In this document: positions 54,935-64,000 of the stretch, piece by piece
How the letters are laid out: each line of letters opens with the position of its first letter
Position numbering within the stretch: the first letter of the stretch is position 1
From: Cristatella mucedo
Lineage: Eukaryota > Bryozoa > Phylactolaemata > Cristatellidae
Assembly: GCA_009760855.2 (NCBI GenBank)
Contig: WPIO01000007.1
Location: 3,664,001-3,728,000, forward strand
Direction: 5' to 3'
Length of the DNA stretch: 64,000 bases
Made by a program: the position numbers and the translations under genes
The notes under the pieces: model-generated
Seen by the model: the letters and a program-made list of their open reading frames with translations, nothing else
Databases searched by the model: none
Told to the model about the DNA's origin: nothing

Positions 54935-55115
54935 GGTGAGCCGTAATGGCTCACTAGGTAAGGCAGTTGCTTTTCACGACCTCGGCCCCGAGGTCGTGGG
55001 TTCGACTCCTGTGGTGGGCGATTCTTTATAGCCACCGGGAGCGGAGGTGATAGTCGTAACAACTTCTGTCGCTATACAAAAAGAGGCTGTCAAATCAGCT
55101 AGGTATTTATATTAT
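54935..55115 (+). repeat. tRNA-derived SINE-B copy
   Basis: GTGAGCCGTAATGGCTCACT, B-box GGTTCGACTCC near 54998, the linker GCGGAGGTGATAGTCGTAAC, CGCTATACAAAAAGAGGCTG and CAGCTAGGTATTTATATT. Confidence 0.88.
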
Positions 55116-55479
55116 ACTATATAAAGGTCGGCTGGCTCAAACGCCCACTTCACATAGCAGCAGCCTCAGCGGTCCTTTGGCACGAGCCACTGCCAGGGTT
55201 TATACCTGTGTGGCCAGCCACTAGTCCGTGGGTGTATCCGCGAATCTCTGATTGGCTGTAGGGTAGCGCTTGGCTTTGCTCTGCTTCTGAGCTGCATCTG
55301 CTTGCCTGACGGGCCAGTCTTCCTTGGTAGCCGGTCGATCAGGCTGCTTGCTCGGCCGAGTAGAAGAGCACTACAGTTTATCGGTCCAAAACATGGCTTG
55401 TAGCCTCAGGTCTTGTGCTAACGACTGGAATACCAGCTGTAGCCTTTGCAGGAGGTTTCGATATGCCTTTACTTGTAGA

Positions 55480-55565
55480 ATTGCCTGCTGCAGGACTCGA
55501 ACCTACGACCTGGGTCGTGATTGCAAGCACGTCACCGGTGTCATGTAGATGCAGCTATGCCACCA
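55480..55565 (-). repeat. tRNA-like element on minus strand
   Basis: Reverse complement carries GTCGTAGGTTCGAGTCCTGC, a perfect B-box (GGTTCGAGTCC), with an A-box-like GGTGGCATAGCTGC about 50 bp upstream. It does not have the SINE-B body. It could be a SINE head or a decayed tRNA. Confidence 0.4.
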
Positions 55566-55569
55566 GTCA

Positions 55570-58500
55570 TACTGACAAATGGAAGCTGACGGACAACAAA
55601 CGATTAATGTGGCACCATTAGAGTAGCAGTTGGCTTTGAGGGGAATTATAGAAGCTCCTCGAATGTGTGCTTCGTCATGTAAAACTTGTTTCCTCAGCTT
55701 TCTAGGTTCACTTCATCTGCTAATAGGGTAGTGAATTCGCTGCAATGTCCCCATTTGAGATGTTATTTGTCCAGCATAGTAGCTTTGAGTTTTCTCCCTT
55801 TGAGTATTCTAGTGCCGTACAGTCGCACTACGATTGACCTGCTGTAAACTAGTCATTTTTTCAAATCCACCATGTTTTTGGTGTGGAAGATGCCCAAATT
55901 GCAGTGTTACATGAAGTAGTCACTGCAATGGTATCTCCAATGCTATGTCAAAAACTATGCTGTCGGCATACACAGGAGATTGGCATTTGGATGGGATAGT
56001 GCAGTCAACGTCACAAATTGTTATTAACCTCATTCTTTTGCAAAGCATATGCTATGCAGTCCCATTGAACTATTGTATATAAGTCTTAAGACTTTAATAA
56101 ATCAAGATTTCTGAGATTATATATATTTTTAACTTAATAATAATAAATAATAATAATAATATTGCACTTGATAAAGCGCCCTCAGAGAACTTAATCTCTT
56201 TCTAGGCGCTTTACATTTGCTGCAAAGTGATACGCAATAGAACTTAAGTAGTTTCTTTTCCTATTGTCTAGCACACACACCCGGTAGTTAGGAATCAGAC
56301 CTTGTCAACTATCGGCTGACGACTGAAAATGTACTTATCTCGAAAACTTAGTTCTAGGACATAGCTACTGGTAAGTAACTTATATTTGATGAATTATTGT
56401 GTAGAAGTACTTTTGAAGACGTTTGGTCAAGTACTTTGTTTATCCATTACCCATAATGAAGCAATACTTTGCCACGGCAGCGTGAGGGGTATTTTTACGT
56501 GATCCAAATTCGAAACATGGCTGACCAACTGGAGTTTCAGATCTGTAGTAGATGAACGGTTTTCAAACACTTGTTGCTAAGGGATGACTACACCTGTGGT
56601 GCAGCAGTTTAGCTATTTCAGAGCCGACCACGAAAACGGGATTACTGTGCATGACCTCTCACAGACGCAGTTGGGAGATCACTGGATAGGATTCACTGGC
56701 CGGAAAATACAGTGCCAGTGAATCAAAGATTTGTATACCGTCCAGCTTTAGCCAGAAAGAGACTTTTGAGGCTACACGTGGTTACATAGGGCCATAGTTA
56801 CATAGTGCCAGGTTCAAGGAGGGTAGGCTAGAACTTACACCAAAAGTGGCCGGAAACGAGTCATCAGAATCCAGTCACGAGGATTCTCAACCGCGAAGGA
56901 GACCTGGCAAAGGTTAGCCACGAACAACAGCTATTGGCTCCTCACCAGTATATCCTGTAACAAAGCCAAGCTACTACTAACACGACAAGGATAGTAATAG
57001 GGTAAAGCCGTAACAGCTGAGTAGTTGTTTTGATGGAGAGCGTTCTATAGTGGACGATTGTATAAAAGACGTACGAGTCGAAAACCAGCAGCCCTTGTCT
57101 CACAACTAAGAAAAATGAACTGAATACCTAAACTCTGAGTAGTCTGAATAATAATAAAGTCAAGGAAATGAGGAGTAAAGAGGCAGCAGCATGACCACTG
57201 GAAGTTAGTGCCGAAGCTGAAAGTCGTAGAAAAGTAAGTAGTCAGTGCAAAAGAATTACACAAATTCATTCTAAAGTGTCAGTCGCAAAGTTTATCTCAC
57301 TAACAGGCTTTGAGCGAAAAAAATGCATTTGTCTATCACCCTAAGGAAAAGATTTTGCAATCAGGCACTTAACATGAGCCGTAAGGCTTGAGTCCACGAC
57401 CGTGGCAGCAGTTAAAGGCGAGAGTACTACCTCGGTGCCAAGTCAGAGTGGCGAAAGGTAAATGAAGCGGCGGGGAACAGCACAGTTGCTGCGGCGGTGG
57501 GCGGAACTGGGGGGCACGAGAAGGCTGATCTTGCTGAAGCAATGTAGGAGGGCACTAAGCCGTAGGGGCCCAGTAAGTCAACAGTAAGAGTTTTTTCTTT
57601 GGCTGCTCGACCTGCACTATGGCAGTTCCTTGAGCAAATGAGAAACTGGGTTGAGCTTATTAAGGCTGATTCATTCATTTGCCTCATTTAGAAAAAGCTG
57701 TCGAGATAACACTACATTGCAGTGAAGAGAGGTACGATAGTTGAGCCCAGAGAGAACCGCGAAGGTAATGTTTTAAGACCCCTAGCTTGCTGCCAACGTA
57801 AGTTCTCCCCAATTATCAAAAAACTAATGTGGGGATTGCTGGTATTGCCAACATTATAAAAAAATGTTTTATCAAAAGTGAGATGGCCACCGAATATGCT
57901 ACCCTTGGATCACCAGGCCATGGTATCAACGCATCGCTCCTAAGTTCAAAGCTTCTGATTCTGGCTATACGTTTCTTGTTCAGCAGAGCAGTCGAATTTC
58001 ATCATTGGTTGGCTTATGAAAGCTACCCAGATAACCAAGAACAAACGCCTGCAAGGTAGGGCTTATTTTTTAATCTATAGCTGGGATGGCTTGGAAAATA
58101 AGTTTAATTGAGTGTCATTGGCTTGGAAGTGCTAATCAGTTGCCCTCTATTTTAGCCACTCGAGAGGCAAACAGCAGGAGACCCAGAGCAGACACTCGCA
58201 ATTATACAACAACAATGGTTCTGCTTATCAGGCTTCTCGCACGATAGTTTCGTAATGGCACAAACGCAGCTCTAATCAAGGCCCAAGCCTCGACGGAAAT
58301 GCCCATCCAGCACGATGTCCATCCAAAGCCGCTGGTTCGCCCTATAGGTTAGGTGGGATTTTGAGGCCCGTCGAGACACCCTGACGTTCGTAGACAAAGC
58401 CCCAGTAACAACGCTAAACTCAATTAGTTAGCTCCATTCTTAGCAGCTAGTAATTAATCGGACAACTAGGGCGCCAGTAAAAAATTGCCAGTATGGAAAT

Positions 58501-59064
58501 GCTGCCGCGGCCTCTCTCCCATTTGATGTCATTTCCCCTCCACGGAACGTTGGAACCGGCTCTCAATTGTGCTCTGCCGAGCACTTTTGCAACGAGACTC
58601 GCTGTGTTGAAGCTCTTCATCCTTTCGCATGCCAAAGTGTTAGCCGGCGATGCTAGAAAGAATACCACTTTCCATCGAAAAAAGACGAACAGTCACTCAA
58701 ATTTATCTGGGTTAATATCAGATGCCTAACCTAAGGAGAACCCATAGAAGATCTGAGTTTATACTGGCTACATTACTCAAATTACGCGACAGATGTATTG
58801 TTTGTTGCCTTGCGTCGTTTTGATATGGCTTAGATAGGCTCGCGCTATCCGGAAGTCCCCTGTTACGTAAGCTTCCTTCAATAAAAACTTTATACTTTGG
58901 ACGCGGGAGTTGGGAAAACTATTTATTCAAATGATAGAAAGCTGATTACAGTCCCCCTATTCTCGATGGGCACGAAGCGCTATTGACCAGTGTATACCTA
59001 TGTATTGTGAATGCGTTTGGATACTGTCTGCATACATGTCTGTTTTGATGCGACTTTAACACTA
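55570..59064. other. Unassigned intergenic stretch
   Basis: Apart from the LINE A tail at 56125-56235, I recognise nothing. The minus-strand frame 57427-57687 (ending FRHSDLAPR) has LTVDLLGPYGLVPS, faintly like an integrase motif, but it is too short to call. Confidence 0.35.
56125..56235 (-). mobile_element. LINE A tail only
   Basis: (AAT)n, TGCACTTGATAAAGCGCCCT, TTTCTAGGCGCTTTACATTT and GCTGCAAAGTGATACGCAAT. The hairpin is perfect. Confidence 0.88.
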
Positions 59065-59227
59065 ACGATCCTCAAATCCTTTGGAGCCGTTGTTAGTTCG
59101 TATGCTCCCGAAGCCTGGAACTCATTCCCGATTGACACTACGGGATCCTGGACTTGATACTTGAAAAAGAAGCTAAAAACGCACCTGCTCCTCACAGCCT
59201 TTGCTCGGTCCCTGCGAACCGTCGTAC
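59065..59227 (+). mobile_element. LINE A-like C-terminal fragment (divergent subfamily)
   Basis: ILKSFGA...SSYAPEAWNSFP, then KKKLKTHLLLTAFARSL-like coding in broken frames; compare 61270-61410. Confidence 0.7.
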
Positions 59228-59336
59228 GCTCCTCACGATCCACGTCGTGGGTTTTATTGCTCACTGCAAGTGGTAGCGATAGCCGTTAAGGCTCTTCTGC
59301 TGCTATTAAATCAGCTAATAGTATTATTGTTATTAT
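59228..59336 (+). repeat. SINE-B fragment
   Basis: Retains GTCGTGGGTTTTATTGCTCA, GCAAGTGGTAGCGATAGCCG, TTAAGGCTCTTCTGCTGCTA and CAGCTAATAGTATTATTG. The A-box half is missing. Confidence 0.7.
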
Positions 59337-59888
59337 GCGTGCTTGTATGTCATTTGCACTCCTCGCTAATTGACATGCTTCCTTTCCACCAAGTGCCTGT
59401 ACAGAGATTTAGCGCTCTATGTGGTCTCTTATTGTTTCTTTATTATAACACTGCGATCCAACCAGTTTTTCACGAAATCATTTGCGAGTTCACGTGTAAG
59501 AGTTCAACGGAAGACAACTCTCTCGCACGAACCTAGAGTACAACTAACTCAATCGAAGCCAAGAGCACAGCACTCTTTTTAATTGGGCTTTACATACCGC
59601 CGAAACATGGATCATGATATCTAGTTCCCGACAATTACAATTCAGAAACCGCTAAGAATATCTCGAGTACTGCCGCAAGCTAACTAGATTAGAATTTCCG
59701 AGTAAATGCAAGGTACAAGGGCTCACGTGAGAAATCGGTAGCCAACTCATATAAAATCAGCTGCACCCAAGAAAGTAGCGAAAACTTGCCTACTCTAATA
59801 ATTCAGTGGGGACTGCGGCTAGCTACGCAGAGTGGAGGAGGCGCCTTTGGGTAAGGAGGCGGAAATGGAGAACTCGCTCATTCTAAAG

Positions 59889-59972
59889 TCATGTATCTCC
59901 TCTGTAACTCTGCAAAGTCATAAATAATATGTGGGCGTTACGCAAGAGAGTTTTGTATAGCGCACTCATTCA
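59889..59972 (-). mobile_element. LINE B 3' tail fragment
   Basis: ATGTATCTCCTCTGTAACTC, then TTACGCAAGAGAGTTTTGTA and TAGCGCACTCATTCATT on plus. About 84 bp only. Confidence 0.8.
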
Positions 59973-60318
59973 TTCTACCGTGAGAAAGCCGATTAAAAGG
60001 TCGTGGCCCTCATTCCAGATGGGCTCAAAACTGCTATGTGCACACCCGCACACACAGACGCACCACACACACAGGCACGCACGCGAACGCACACACACAC
60101 GCATGTGGATGTACCCTCTATATGTATACACATTATATATTGCTACAAATGCTCTACAATTGTTACTTAAGTGAAAACCTTTGCCACAGACACAGCAAAC
60201 GTAACGAGTGCTAGTTATCACAGCTCTTGAATAATACTGGTGGAACCGACATCTTGAAGCACGGCTAATGAGTCGCAGTTGCTGCCCAGATAATGGAAAT
60301 TATTTCGAAGGTTGCCGT

Positions 60319-60440
60319 CCTGGTTTAGCTAAGGGATAAGGTGCTCGTCTCGAAAGACCAAGGTTATGGGCTTGATTCTTGAAGCACGTGTAAAGCGCCT
60401 GCATACAGATCAAGTTCTCATAGGGTACAATACAAACGAC
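60319..60440 (+). repeat. tRNA-derived SINE-A with an L2-like tail
   Basis: A-box-like TGGTTTAGCTAAGGG, B-box-like GGGCTTGATTCTTG, then a tail beginning GTGTAAAGCGCCTGCATACA and ending TCTCATAGGGTACAATACAA, which follows the LINE A tail order base by base with substitutions. Confidence 0.7.
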
Positions 60441-60564
60441 ACATATTTTCTTAGCAAAGGCGGCAGCAGTCAATAGCACCCATACCGTAACATGCTAAGT
60501 CCACGTCTTTTCATACTCTTGCTTTGGCCTATCTAACCGAAATACTTTCCTATCAGGCTATAAT

Positions 60565-61215
60565 AATAATAATAATAACAATAATAATAATGCACTTGAT
60601 AAATCACCATCAGAGAACTCAATCTCTTTCTAGGCGCTTCACATATGCTGCAAAGGGAAGCGCGATTGAATGGTGAGTAATATCATGCTTGATAAACCTA
60701 AATAACATGGTTAATGGTGACATGCAATAGTGGCAGCATGCACAGTGTCAGCACGCATAAGCACATCAATGACGAATCACAGGGACCCACTAAATGCTGT
60801 CCTAAATAGGTGTGTTTTTAAGTTCTTTTTAAATGTGGTCAAGTCTGGGGATGTTCTGACGCAAGTTGGGAGAGAGTTCCAGGCTTTGGGAGCATACAAA
60901 CTAAATGCACGGTCTCCAAAGAATTTGAGGTTTGTACGAGGTATTGGTAAACTGTTGGATTCCGAGAAGCGGGTGGTACGATGCTTGGCCTGGTGGGGGA
61001 GTAGATCTGAGAGATAGGCTGGAGCGAAAGAATGAAGGGACCTAAAAGTGAGCGACAAGACCTTGAAGTCAATCCGTTGCTTGACTGGTAGCCAGTGCAG
61101 GTCGGCGAGAAGTGGTGTGATGTGGCAACTGCGACGCTCGCGACAGACAAGCCTAGCAGCGGAGTTTTGCACCATGTGTAATCGCCTGATTGCACATGCC
61201 GGTAGGCCAGGAAGC
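60565..61215 (-). mobile_element. LINE A 3' end, young copy
   Basis: On minus: 5' truncation near 61215, an open frame from VQNSAARLVCRERRSCHITP to FRTAFSGSL (stop at 60777), the 3' UTR, hairpin at 60600-60645 and (ATT)n. It is nearly the same as the copies at 2386 and 25235. Confidence 0.92.
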
Positions 61216-61254
61216 GCTAGGCTACGTATCGCCTGCTCTTCTGACTAAATTCAT

Positions 61255-61575
61255 TCACTTGTGCCTCAAACCAACTTCAAATGCATAGGAGACTGTGCCT
61301 TTAGTTCGTACGCTCCCTACAGCCCGAAACTCTTTCCAACTGACACGGCGACATCCCCAGACTTGAAGATACTTAAAAAGAAGCTAAAGACGTACCTGCT
61401 GCTATGAGCATTTTTAGGCTCCTTGTGAATTGGCCTTTGCGTGCTTACGGATGCTGAAACTCTGCCTGCTATCGCTAACCAATTGGAATGCTTCCTCCAA
61501 AGCATATTTAAAGTGCCTAGAAAGAGATTTAGTTTTCTTAGGGCACTATACAAACCTCTCATATTTATTGTAATG
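61255..61575 (+). mobile_element. LINE A divergent subfamily, 3' end
   Basis: GDCAFSSYAPYSPKLFPTD-like coding in broken frames, the 3' UTR with GTGCTTACGGATGCTGAAAC, and the tail AAAGTGCCTAGAAAGAGATT pairing with TTAGGGCACTATACAAAC. The tandem (ATT)n is short. Confidence 0.75.
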
Positions 61576-61701
61576 TCATTAACTAAGCAGGTCTATTCAA
61601 TGTCCGAAAGAAGCATGCGTTTTGATCAACAGACATGGCGTGGCGTACAACAGACTTTAAAGCCCCGAGTGCAACTCTATGGCTCGAGCCGTGAGTGTAA
61701 C

Positions 61702-61868
61702 TGAGCCGGGATGGCACACCAGGTAAGGCAGTTGCTTTTCACGACCTGGGTCTTGAGGTCGTGTGTTCAATTCCTGCGGTTGGCGATCCTTTATTACAGT
61801 TGCAAGCGGTGGTGATAGCCGTAAATGCTCTTCTGTCGCTACACAAAAAGAGGCTGTAATTCAACTGA
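61702..61868 (+). repeat. tRNA-derived SINE-B copy
   Basis: CTGAGCCGGGATGGCACACC, GGTCGTGTGTTCAATTCCTG, GCAAGCGGTGGTGATAGCCG, CGCTACACAAAAAGAGGCTG and a tail AATTCAACT. Confidence 0.88.
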
Positions 61869-61990
61869 CTGGATCGAAGCCTGTCTTTGGAATTGGGCTT
61901 CATGTACGCCGAAACTTTTATTATGACGTTCAGATCCCGACCATTAAACTTCAGGAGCTGCTAGTAATATTTCAAGTACGGTCATAAACG
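61869..61990 (+). repeat. Unclassified dispersed repeat
   Basis: Shares ATCGAAGCC, AATTGGGCTT, the CGCCGAAAC and CCCGAC(C/A)ATTA blocks, and TTTCAAGTACGGTCATAA with 59550-59690, and its end with 31050-31085 (GGGAGTTGCTAGTAATTTCA). It is not part of either LINE family. Confidence 0.5.
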
Positions 61991-62149
61991 AACTACAGTT
62001 TACCGTGCACGCATTTCGCTATATATTGTGGTGAAGTTCAAATACCGTCACTAAAACGTTGGAGTGCTATATCAACCGGATTTTGACAGTCCTAGTGAAT
62101 AATAACGGTTTCTGACTTACAGCCCATAGGAACTGGATATGTATTGTGA

Positions 62150-62350
62150 TTATTTTGAGATTATGACATTTCGTTGGATTATGGGCTGTTGAGATTTATG
62201 TCAGTGTTATATAAGACACGGCCGCAAAGACTCGGGGAGTTAGGTCGAGGACGCCGGGCGGGCGGTCGCGTACTGGCCTGCTGCGGTGTCCGTGTGAATA
62301 AACGTCTTTGAGCCCGCTTCGATGTCCTGTGTAGTATCGCGTATCTGCCG
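62150..62350 (+). mobile_element. Possible solo LTR
   Basis: Contains a TATA-like TTATATAAGACACGG (62207), a GC-rich R-like region and AATAAACGTC (62297), followed by TGTCCTGTGTAGTATCGCG. The order promoter, leader, polyA signal suits an LTR. No target duplication or internal coding was found. Confidence 0.35.
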
Positions 62351-63275
62351 CTTAGAGAATGTCAAACTACATGTATTAATTAGCCAGCACTACTTTGGGT
62401 TCGAACGAGTCAGCTGTAATCCGGGCTTCGAGCCGATCGAATTGTACGCTGTTGCTGTACACACGTAGCCTTCTGGGGCTGTCGAATAGACTATTCTACG
62501 CTAAGGAGTCGACTCGTCTTACTTTAAGGTATGGGCGCTCTTGATTGGCCCGTGCTCAGCTACTGTCGACATACCTGCATGTACCGGTACTACTACGACT
62601 CGTTAGCCGCGCCTCATAGCGCCAGCGTTGAATCGTCGGCGAGAACTCGCCAACATTACGAGCGATGCGTTCGTGGCCAAAGCACTGCAATGCACAAGCC
62701 GTTGCAGCACGTTCGTAACAGTACCAGCGTTTATTCGATGTGGCTGATAATATTTCCTAGCCGTGCTTCGTAGCGCGGCTTTCCAGCAGTGGGGATCACG
62801 TGCATGAGTGCTAGCCCGCATTACTTATGGTGCGGTATGGCGAGCGACATAGACCAGTGTCGTTCCACAATTTTTAATACCATGCTATCACCAATACCAC
62901 ATTCACGTCGTTGCAACACACCAAATATTAGTAATATGTCCGAAAAGCCTGCATTCACAAAGACAGTTTCTTGTTCTTGACAGCCATAGGCGGACAGGCC
63001 AGGTATCTACCGTCGCAAAGCCCTCTGGTAGGAGATCCAAACAACGCTCGTCCTGTCAACAGCCTGACTGCTAAATTGGATCTTAAATTTCCTGTACCTG
63101 TCTTGTAAGGCTAATTACTAAAGCCGATGGAGTTCAACGGCAGCAGGAGCACTAGTCGAATCTAACTTCATTCCCGCCGCTGGGAGAGCTCTTTAACTGT
63201 GAAGGTAAGTAAGCACGTAGCTCCTGCGGTCGCGGTCGACGGGATACAAATCGTTATCCGTTCCCTGAGCTCGCG
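62351..63275. other. Upstream region of the pocket-protein gene
   Basis: No LINE or SINE recognised. Contains the E2F-type site at 63171-63179. Confidence 0.4.
63171..63179 (+). promoter_or_regulatory. E2F-type site upstream of the pocket-protein gene
   Basis: TTCCCGCCG lies 97 bp before the ATG at 63276. Vertebrate p107 promoters are known to be E2F-controlled, so the position makes sense. A 9-bp match can occur by chance. Confidence 0.4.
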
Positions 63276-63413
63276 ATGGACGCAGAGGACGAGCTGGAGG
63301 AGAATCTGCGAGAACGGTACGAGGAGTTGTGCCAAGATCTGAACTTAGATCCTTCCACGAAGGCCGAAGCATTTCAGACCTACAGCAGAATAAGCGAGAA
63401 CTATACTCTAGAG
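63276..63413 (+). CDS. RBL1: Retinoblastoma-like pocket protein (p107/p130 family), first coding exon only
   Basis: The exon runs from ATG to CTAGAG/GTTTGT and encodes 46 residues starting MDAEDELEENLRERYEEL. The segment LCQDLNLDPSTKAEAF followed by ISENYTLE matches the N-terminal pocket-protein pattern LCxxLNxDxxxxxEAxxxFxxIxxNYxLEG seen in RBL1/RBL2. The donor after TLE matches the phase expected if the next exon begins with the GE(V/x)xHWxAC segment, which I do not find in the remaining 587 bp, so intron 1 continues past the window. Pocket proteins bind E2F and repress cell-cycle genes. The choice of RBL1 over RBL2 is not supported by this fragment; a single ancestral RBL gene is likely in an invertebrate. 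Confidence 0.82.
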
Positions 63414-64000
63414 GTTTGTGACGCTTCCTCCCCTCAGCAATTCTGCCACCTGCTAGCTCCGGCATCCCTGGCGAATGGCGCTGCGCTTATGTCGCAGCCG
63501 TAAGAAGCGATGCTTCGTGGAACTTTTGTGCACGAAGAGCACCCGAAATCTCTCCGATGTCGGATCGGCCTCGGATCGAACGCTCGCCGCTGTTACGAAC
63601 GTGGTGTGCAGCTTCCACGTCCGGTCAGAACTAGGCCGCAAACGCAGCGCTCGTAGCGGCGCTAGTCTCAGCCGACGCGCTACGAATACACAGTGACGTC
63701 TGAAGCTTGTAGCACGGCTAGTTACTCATATGTGCTGCACCGAATTCGCGAAGGTACGCCCGCAGTAGCAGGAACACGGCAGCGACGAAGAGCGCTCATA
63801 CCTTAACACACGAATCCGTATACATAATGTAGACAAGTCTATTTGACTGCAATGGACGGTTACAGGTGCTCAACACGCGGCCATGACGTACACCAACGGC
63901 TCTGTGGCCTAGAGCTAAAATCAGCTCCAATGCCAATGCCGAATCCTGAACACAACGGCCAGCCTATCTTGGGGCGCCGGCTTTTTATGCGGCCTTGGCC
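63414..64000 (+). other. Start of intron 1 of the pocket-protein gene
   Basis: GC-rich sequence without a recognisable second exon; runs to the window edge. Confidence 0.6.

Noticed and set aside
55480-55565. Functional tRNA gene on the minus strand
   Set aside because: The B-box is perfect, but I could not fold acceptor and anticodon stems; a SINE head is more likely.
57427-57687. Minus-strand frame with VDLLGPYGLVPS, faintly like an integrase core
   Set aside because: Only one short motif, no zinc-finger or catalytic DDE pattern, and no LTRs around it.

Overview
The window is nuclear DNA of a multicellular animal. Its recognisable genes are split by GT-AG introns, and it holds parts of at least four metazoan-type genes. 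Host exons are sparse and the space between them is filled with non-LTR retrotransposons (LINEs), tRNA-derived SINEs, a hAT-like element and long microsatellites. I cannot name the species; the repeat content would fit a marine invertebrate, but that is an impression only.

Host genes, left to right. (1) A SPC25 kinetochore gene on + (6 proposed coding exons, 6854-21686), whose introns are full of retroelements. (2) RPL27 on - (3 coding exons, 33147-35300, 136 residues, complete). (3) RAB2 on + (8 coding exons, 35631-51106, 213 residues, complete). RPL27 and RAB2 are head to head with 330 bp between start codons, and that gap holds an NRF1-type palindrome. (4) The first coding exon of a retinoblastoma-like (p107/p130) pocket protein on + (63276-63413), with an E2F-type site about 100 bp upstream; the rest lies beyond the window.

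Mobile DNA. Two LINE families dominate. Family A (L2-like) ends in a conserved hairpin tail and (ATT)n; its best copy is 25235-27053, with an almost unbroken reverse transcriptase. Family B is a related RT family ending in a different conserved 3' segment and short (ATGT/ACATT)-type repeats; its best copy is 47790-49995, inside RAB2 intron 7. Many copies are nested in one another. Two tRNA-headed SINE families appear to carry 3' tails matching LINE A and LINE B respectively, which suggests two parallel LINE/SINE partnerships. One SINE lies directly against the 3' splice site of RAB2 exon 3 and seems to supply its polypyrimidine tract.

Layout: 1-6.8 kb repeats; 6.8-21.7 kb SPC25 with L2/B-filled introns; 21.7-33.1 kb intergenic with hAT-like element, L2, B and microsatellites; 33.1-51.1 kb RPL27/RAB2; 51.1-63.2 kb mostly unassigned DNA with SINEs and L2/B fragments; 63.2-64 kb start of the pocket-protein gene. 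No CRISPR, operon or prokaryotic features were seen.
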